Positions 40,068-44,372 of a DNA stretch of 44,372 nt are shown here, in pieces (positions within the stretch are counted from its first letter, which is position 1; each line of letters opens with the position of its first letter). Origin of the DNA: Candidatus Bathyarchaeota archaeon (GTDB taxonomy: Archaea > Thermoproteota > Bathyarchaeia > TCS64); the NCBI GenBank assembly GCA_018652685.1, contig JABIBQ010000036.1:1-44372 (forward strand), in the 5' to 3' direction. A program made the position numbers and the translations under genes. The notes beneath the pieces are model-generated. The model was not told the DNA's origin. It did no database searches and saw nothing but the letters and a program-made list of their open reading frames with translations.

Positions 40068-41279
40068 TTATCTCCTGGACTTAGCTGACACGATCTGAAT
40101 GATGTCCTTGTCCTGGAGCTCGTAACTGTCCTTGAGCCTCCTCTTGGTCCTGGCGTTCATGGCGTAGATGAAGCCCTCCATAAGGTCTGAGTGGATGACC
40201 CCTGCGAACTGCTTGGCGGTAGTACCCTGTGGGACAAGGAAGCAATCTGGTAATATCCTTCCCTGGCTGTCAGTGAGCTTCTCAGGGTCCTCCACCGGGT
40301 ATGCAACGATCATGTTGAGGAGCCCGTAGAACGCTTCGTTGAGTACCTTCTGGATCCCTGTCCCGCCCCACTTAACGAAGACCTTCTCCCTCATCCGCTC
40401 CAGTGCCTTGATCTGGCCCGCCGTGAGTTTCTCAGGGTTTTTGATTGTAAAATCGCTGTCGCCCGGAGTATAGTCCACTAGGCCGGCTTCTGCTGCCCTC
40501 CTGAGGGCCAGCTCAGCCTCCGCGCAAGTTGCTACCACCTTGTAGCCCGCCTCCTCGATGCGCTTGATATTGATATCCGCTCCCTCTCTGTCCGCCTTGT
40601 TCGCTGCGACAATGATGGGCTTGGCGACCTTCCTGAGTTGAGTCGCGAAATTGACAAAGTCCTCCTCGCTCCACTGGTATGACCTGTACTCGTCTAGCCC
40701 TGCCTGCCTTACTGCCCGGGCAATCTGGGGCCTGCTGATTCCCAGTCCTGTCATCTTCTGCTCAAGATGCTTGCTGATGGCCTCCTTTGCCGTCTGGGCT
40801 GTCCTGCTGATGCTACTCCAATCCTTGTTGAGTAACGCCCTGAGCCAGAGGTCGAACTCTTGCTCGAACATCTTGACGTCATCTATGGGGTCGTTTGTCA
40901 TCGGGTCCACGACCTGTCCCTGGAGGTTTGTTGCGCCCGAGGCGTCCGCCACCACGATTAAAGCATCGGCCCTCCTCACTTCGTCGAGGAACTGGTTCCC
41001 AAGCCCCTTTCCCTGGTGGGCACCGGGAATTAGGCCCGGTGTGTCGATTAGGTCTACTGGTATGAGCCTAGTCCCGTCAACGCACGCGCTGTTCTGTGGG
41101 TCATCCTGGATCCCTAACTCCTTGCACGCGCATGGGGCTGTGATGTACGCGACGCCCCTGTCCGCCTTGAGTGTCGTGAACGGGAACCCCGCGATCTCCA
41201 CGGGTTTGAGTGTTGCAGCGCCGAAGAATGTGCTCTTGCCGACGTTTGCCTTGCCTACCAGCCCTACTATTTTCGCCAT
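40068..41279 (-). CDS. YchF/Obg-family GTPase with TGS domain
   Basis: A 403-aa GTPase. G1 is GLVGKANVGKSTFF (residues 6-19), G3 is DLIDTPGLIPGAHQGKGLGNQFL and G4 is ANKAD near 228. A helical insert follows G3, and the C-terminal TGS domain has PQGTTAKQFAGVIHSDL and ends with DKDIIQIVSA. It is the archaeal YchF-like type. Bacterial and eukaryotic YchF/OLA1 bind ribosomes and may hydrolyse ATP; the NKAD sequence here keeps the guanine-specific form. It starts at ATG 41279, as the single gene of its transcription unit. Confidence 0.9.
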   Translation of the reverse strand: MAKIVGLVGKANVGKSTFFGAATLKPVEIAGFPFTTLKADRGVAYITAPCACKELGIQDDPQNSACVDGTRLIPVDLIDTPGLIPGAHQGKGLGNQFLDEVRRADALIVVADASGATNLQGQVVDPMTNDPIDDVKMFEQEFDLWLRALLNKDWSSISRTAQTAKEAISKHLEQKMTGLGISRPQIARAVRQAGLDEYRSYQWSEEDFVNFATQLRKVAKPIIVAANKADREGADINIKRIEEAGYKVVATCAEAELALRRAAEAGLVDYTPGDSDFTIKNPEKLTAGQIKALERMREKVFVKWGGTGIQKVLNEAFYGLLNMIVAYPVEDPEKLTDSQGRILPDCFLVPQGTTAKQFAGVIHSDLMEGFIYAMNARTKRRLKDSYELQDKDIIQIVSAKSRR

Positions 41280-41436
41280 GTTGTAATCGTAATCCTATAC
41301 CGTTGATAGCTGTCAGAAGTGCCCAGCATCTACTCAACAACATGATGGGTTACACTAAAAAGATTCCCGCCTATTGGCTCGTGATACCTTCATGCAATGC
41401 TTTATACTTGCAGATTTCAATGATGAATTGATTTAA

Positions 41437-41601
41437 ATGATTAACAGAGAGGGCAGTATAATCAAAATGACCGCATATCTCGTCAGTAAGGACCGCGGTA
41501 ATAGCTGGGTGATTCAGACGGTTCAATCTATAGGCGGCACCGAGAAGGTCAAGCCATCTGATTTTGAGGGCAAGAAACTCATCGTGCTTGAAGAGTACTA
41601 A
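41437..41601 (+). CDS. Small unrecognised protein (54 or 44 aa)
   Basis: ATG 41437 opens 54 codons. An internal ATG at 41467 gives 44 aa (MTAYLVSKDRGNSWVIQ..., ending GKKLIVLEEY), which is the more domain-like part. Two TATA-like elements, gctttatac at 41398-41406 and gatttaaatg at 41430-41439, fit the two starts in turn. The sequence has a compact alternating beta-strand pattern. I recognise no family. Its frame, composition and promoters make it a likely real small gene between the GTPase and the DUF362-like gene. Confidence 0.55.
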   Translation: MINREGSIIKMTAYLVSKDRGNSWVIQTVQSIGGTEKVKPSDFEGKKLIVLEEY

Positions 41602-41664
41602 CACTCCCATTTTCTAACGCTAGAACTGCTTAAGATTATTACACACAGTTATCTCATCTATTCC

Positions 41665-42693
41665 ATGCTCGATATCTACACTGTCGGTTCTACAAGGCTA
41701 GCGAAGATTATTACCGGCTCCGAGATGAGGGAGTTACTAAGTCCATTTAACTTCAGCGATACAGTGATTGTAAAACCAAACTTTGTGGACCGAGCTCCCG
41801 GGACATACACTTCACCTGAGTCCTTGAGGCTGCTCTTCGAGGCATTGGACTCCCAAATCGTTGTCGCCGAGGGGCACGGTTTGATACGTGTCCTCTGTGA
41901 CCAGGATAAGGGACTCTGCTTTGATTACAACGGCGAGGAGAGGGACTGGAGCTGGATACCCAGGGGCGGTTGGAGCCATTTCGCGAAGAAGGATGACTGG
42001 GACTGGTTCTCGGAGGGCGAGCACTGGGGACACCTGAAAGAGTTGGACAACAAGTACCTGGATGAGAAGGGGTTCACTGATCTCTTCAAGGAGTTTGACG
42101 CGGAGTACATCAACGTCACGGATGAGATATGGGAGGGTAATGTTATCGATCCAGATCTCATCAAGAAAGAAGTTGAAGAAAAATACGGACCATTGTTCAC
42201 CGAAAAGTTCTATGGGTTCATTCCAGTGAGGCTCTTTGAACACCGGGGGTCAACCCTCATCAGCTTCAACAAGTTCAAGCACTACACCACTTTCACGCTG
42301 AAGAACATGTTCGGTTTCATCCCTGACCCTATTCGCTGCTGGTGGCATGGGCCCAAGAACAGTAGAATGGTCAATAGCATAATTGACATAAACAAGCTTT
42401 ACGCCACATTCTTCAACGTTTTAGGGGTACAGGAATCCCTTGGACTCACTCCAAGGTCGAACAAAGAGGGGAGTTTTGGTGATGCCAGTTTGAGTTATGA
42501 CCTTGTTGAGGGATCCAAACTGGTGTGTGCCGGAATGGATCTGATCGAAGTAGATACATTGATGGCTGGAGTTGGCAGCTTTAGTCTGGTTGAACTTGAA
42601 TACTTGGATAAGGCTAACGGTGTCCTGGGAAGGTATCGGCCTGAACTGGTCGAGCAGGTGAAAAACCTGTCTCCCTACCCTTCCCTGTCGTAA
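41665..42693 (+). CDS. DUF362-like protein
   Basis: A 342-aa protein with VIVKPNFVDRAPGTYTSP (about residues 34-51) and SQIVVAEGHG (about 67-76), the pattern of the DUF362 N-terminal half, and FKHYTTFTLKNMFGFIP in the place of the usual H-LT-LKN-G-P. The middle has an unusual Trp-rich insert (RDWSWIPRGGWSHFAKKDDW) absent from the DUF362 protein at the start of the window. No Cys cluster is fused. The function is unknown. The last 19 bp overlap the 3' end of the convergent DUF2095 gene. Confidence 0.75.
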   Translation: MLDIYTVGSTRLAKIITGSEMRELLSPFNFSDTVIVKPNFVDRAPGTYTSPESLRLLFEALDSQIVVAEGHGLIRVLCDQDKGLCFDYNGEERDWSWIPRGGWSHFAKKDDWDWFSEGEHWGHLKELDNKYLDEKGFTDLFKEFDAEYINVTDEIWEGNVIDPDLIKKEVEEKYGPLFTEKFYGFIPVRLFEHRGSTLISFNKFKHYTTFTLKNMFGFIPDPIRCWWHGPKNSRMVNSIIDINKLYATFFNVLGVQESLGLTPRSNKEGSFGDASLSYDLVEGSKLVCAGMDLIEVDTLMAGVGSFSLVELEYLDKANGVLGRYRPELVEQVKNLSPYPSLS

Positions 42694-42992
42694 TAGCCGG
42701 GTTTCTTCTTCCGCCCGAAGCTTCTGAGGCCCTCTTCCTTTAGCTGTCTGCACAGCTCGTCCGCGACCTCCTTTGTGACCTCTCCCCTCTTCTCCAGGTA
42801 CTCGATGATCTCGTATGCCTGGTCCTCGGTGCTGCACCGCCTGATGAAGTCTATGGCATCGGGATCATAGCCAGCGAACTTCGTCTTTGGTTTCGGCTTC
42901 TCTCCCTGGAACTCGATGTCAGCCTTGCCCGCTCCGCTTTCCATCTCCTCGGCGAGCTTTGGGAACCGCTTCTTGAACTCTTTTTTCTCCAT
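42675..42992 (-). CDS. DUF2095-type archaeal protein
   Basis: From ATG 42992 a 105-aa charged protein beginning MEKKEFKKRFPKLAEEMES. It has a basic/acidic linker and then a helical core with DFIRRCSTEDQAYEIIEYLEK and a tail LRSFGRKKKPGYYDREG, which I match to the archaeal DUF2095 family. Its role is unknown. ATG 43001 three codons earlier is possible, but gaggatga upstream is better spaced for 42992, and the minus-strand TATA tttataaaa lies about 30 bp ahead. It overlaps the end of the DUF362-like gene. Confidence 0.75.
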   Translation of the reverse strand: MEKKEFKKRFPKLAEEMESGAGKADIEFQGEKPKPKTKFAGYDPDAIDFIRRCSTEDQAYEIIEYLEKRGEVTKEVADELCRQLKEEGLRSFGRKKKPGYYDREG

Positions 42993-43039
42993 TCCAGTCA
43001 TCCTCTTTTCGTGAATCGTTTTTTATAAATGTGGTGGGC

Positions 43040-44308
43040 TCAGCGGTCCCTTTCATGGACCTCCGAGAAGAAGTACTTGATGACGTTTCCCCGAATGTCC
43101 CTCTGCACAGTGATACCTGGGGCTATCCAAGAGTCACTACCGATAACTACACCTGGGTGGATGCTGACGTTGACGCCTGTCTGGACGTTGTCGCCCAAAA
43201 TCACACCTAGCTTCCTTCGTCCGCTGTTCATCCTCTCCCCTTTGATGGTGACTTCGATGTTGCTCTTATCGAACCTGAGGTTGGCCGTTATTGTCCCTGC
43301 CCCCAAGTTGCTGTTCTTACCGATGACGCTATCACCGACGTAACTCAGGTGGGCAGCGTGGGTCCCCTCGCCGATGATGCTGTTCTTGATCTCACAGGCG
43401 TTGCCAACCCTGACATTTGCGCCCAGGCACGTGGATGCTCTGATGTAGCAGTTAGGCCCGACATCCGCCCTCTCGCCGATGATGGCAGGGCCCTCGATGT
43501 AGGTCCCGGTTCTCACCCTTGCCCCTTTCTTTATCCAGACCGGCCCGTGGATACTGACGCCATCCTCGACCGTCCCATCAATCCTATACTCGATATCCTC
43601 CATGGCCCGTCTGTTTGCCTCAAGGAGGGTCCAAGGCAGCCCAATGTCCAGCCACTCGTGCTCCTCGACGTTGTGTTTCCGCACTGCTATACCGTTCTCT
43701 ATCATGAGCTGCATTGTATCAGTGATCTCGTACTCCTCCCTTGGGCTCAGCGTGGTCTTTTCGATGTAGCCGAACACCTTCGCTGGGAAGATATAAACGC
43801 CGACGTTTGCGTACTTGCTGGGCTCGGTACCTGGCTCCGGTTTCTCTACCACCTTCGTGATGAGATCACCATTTAACCCGAATGCCCCGTACTGGCTGGG
43901 ATCTTCGACTAGGAGAGCGGATGCTGTGACCTCTCCATCCCTGTGGGCCTCGATAAGCCTCTTTAGAACTCCCTCTGCTAGGTAGTGGTCCCCGTATAGT
44001 GCCATGAACGCGTTGTTGCCCACCCACTCCTTTGCCTCTCCGAAGGCATGGGCTGTGCCAAGTGTCTCTTCCTGAGTTTTGTAGCTGATCTGTACCCCGT
44101 GGTTTGTGCCATTGCCGAAGTAGTCGATGATTTTGTGCTCAAGGTAATTAGTAATAAGCAGTATCTCGTCAATACCCGCTTCCTTCACACGCATTATCAT
44201 CCACTCAAGAAGCGGCCGCCCTCCCACGTCGAGCATCGGCTTCGGCGTGTTGTCTGTGAGTGGCCTGAGCCTTGTCCCGATTCCCGCTACGAGTATAACC
44301 GCTTTCAT
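43040..44308 (-). CDS. Bifunctional sugar-1-phosphate nucleotidylyltransferase/acetyltransferase (GlmU-like)
   Basis: A 422-aa protein. Residues 1-235 form a nucleotidyltransferase domain: LVAGIGTRLRPLTDNTPKPM signature, YGDHYLAEG metal site and VVEKPEP. Residues about 240-400 form a left-handed beta-helix of hexapeptide repeats with the acetyltransferase-type GAGTITANLRFD. It resembles the archaeal enzymes that make UDP-GlcNAc (glucosamine-1-phosphate acetylation and uridylylation), though related proteins use glucose-1-phosphate or other sugars. The ATG overlaps the stop of the upstream gene by 4 bp, so they are coupled. The usual LAAG signature is LVAG here. Confidence 0.88.
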   Translation of the reverse strand: MKAVILVAGIGTRLRPLTDNTPKPMLDVGGRPLLEWMIMRVKEAGIDEILLITNYLEHKIIDYFGNGTNHGVQISYKTQEETLGTAHAFGEAKEWVGNNAFMALYGDHYLAEGVLKRLIEAHRDGEVTASALLVEDPSQYGAFGLNGDLITKVVEKPEPGTEPSKYANVGVYIFPAKVFGYIEKTTLSPREEYEITDTMQLMIENGIAVRKHNVEEHEWLDIGLPWTLLEANRRAMEDIEYRIDGTVEDGVSIHGPVWIKKGARVRTGTYIEGPAIIGERADVGPNCYIRASTCLGANVRVGNACEIKNSIIGEGTHAAHLSYVGDSVIGKNSNLGAGTITANLRFDKSNIEVTIKGERMNSGRRKLGVILGDNVQTGVNVSIHPGVVIGSDSWIAPGITVQRDIRGNVIKYFFSEVHERDR

Positions 44309-44372
44309 AATTTTCCAAGCACCTTCTTGATTAGTACTCTGCCTCGGTCCATAATATCTTCAACGTCTTCTA
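44305..44372 (-). CDS. C-terminal end of upstream gene (possible phosphoglucosamine/phosphomanno mutase)
   Basis: The frame entering from the window edge reads EDVEDIMDRGRVLIKKVLGKL and stops at TGA 44305-44307, overlapping the GlmU-like ATG (ATGA). Only 21 residues are visible. The amphipathic helix resembles the last helix of archaeal phosphoglucosamine or phosphomannose mutases, which often precede GlmU-like genes, but this is mainly an argument from position. The 4-bp overlap shows that both belong to one operon. Confidence 0.5.
   Translation of the reverse strand, partial: EDVEDIMDRGRVLIKKVLGKL

Noticed and set aside
41418-41425. C-box-like AATGATGA as part of a C/D box RNA
   Set aside because: No D box or C'/D' pair at suitable spacing was found, and the sequence is explained as part of a promoter and leader.

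Overview
The window comes from an archaeon. The evidence is a TFB with a zinc ribbon, aIF5A beside deoxyhypusine synthase, aIF2 gamma, ribosomal protein L15e, an archaeal-type acetoacetyl-CoA thiolase/HMG-CoA synthase pair, TATA boxes about 25-45 bp ahead of many genes, frequent TTG/GTG starts, and a tRNA-Asn with encoded CCA. Three tungsten-type aldehyde oxidoreductase homologues, a PPi-type phosphofructokinase and a membrane pyrophosphatase suggest an anaerobic, energy-thrifty heterotroph. I cannot fix the phylum from the sequence. No CRISPR array, insertion sequence, integrase or prophage was seen.

Layout. 1-5.2 kb: truncated DUF362 protein (-), TrmO, PPi-type PFK, a folC N-terminal remnant followed by intact folC, a degenerate gap, and an MscS channel. 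5.2-12.5 kb: a tungstoenzyme cluster with two tandem ferredoxin-AOR operons, a MoaD-like protein and a third, conventional AOR. 12.5-18.8 kb: CDF transporter, Mrr-like nuclease, amidohydrolase, two cyclophilins (one membrane-anchored), an HTH-CBS regulator, and the aIF5A-deoxyhypusine synthase operon. 18.8-25.2 kb: an RHH protein with iterons over its own start, TFB, a predicted nuclease, gatCAB followed by tRNA-Asn, and a 55-aa zinc ribbon. 25.2-33.0 kb: thiolase plus a DUF35-HMG-CoA synthase fusion, an HD phosphohydrolase with a tiny membrane protein, VOC protein, parvulin, ATP sulfurylase with an RHH protein, and aIF2 gamma-PIN. 33.0-44.4 kb: Ca2+-type P-ATPase, H+-pyrophosphatase, L15e, MFS transporter, YchF/Obg-like GTPase, a second DUF362 protein, DUF2095 and a GlmU-like enzyme behind the end of a probable sugar-phosphate mutase.

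How the genes connect. PPi appears as a shared currency: PFK can use it, ATP sulfurylase makes or consumes it, and HppA turns it into an ion gradient. GatCAB and the adjacent tRNA-Asn fit indirect Asn-tRNA synthesis. Thiolase and the HMGS fusion start the mevalonate route to archaeal lipids. Each ferredoxin-AOR pair looks like an electron-transfer subunit plus a tungstopterin catalytic subunit, with the MoaD-like protein as a cofactor-assembly candidate.

The observations most worth following up are: the duplicated AOR operons with altered motifs and a 127-bp identical tract; aIF2 gamma with no ATG, GTG or TTG start (AUU is the best candidate); the DUF35-HMGS fusion; the folC remnant; and the 10-bp iterons over the start of the RHH gene.
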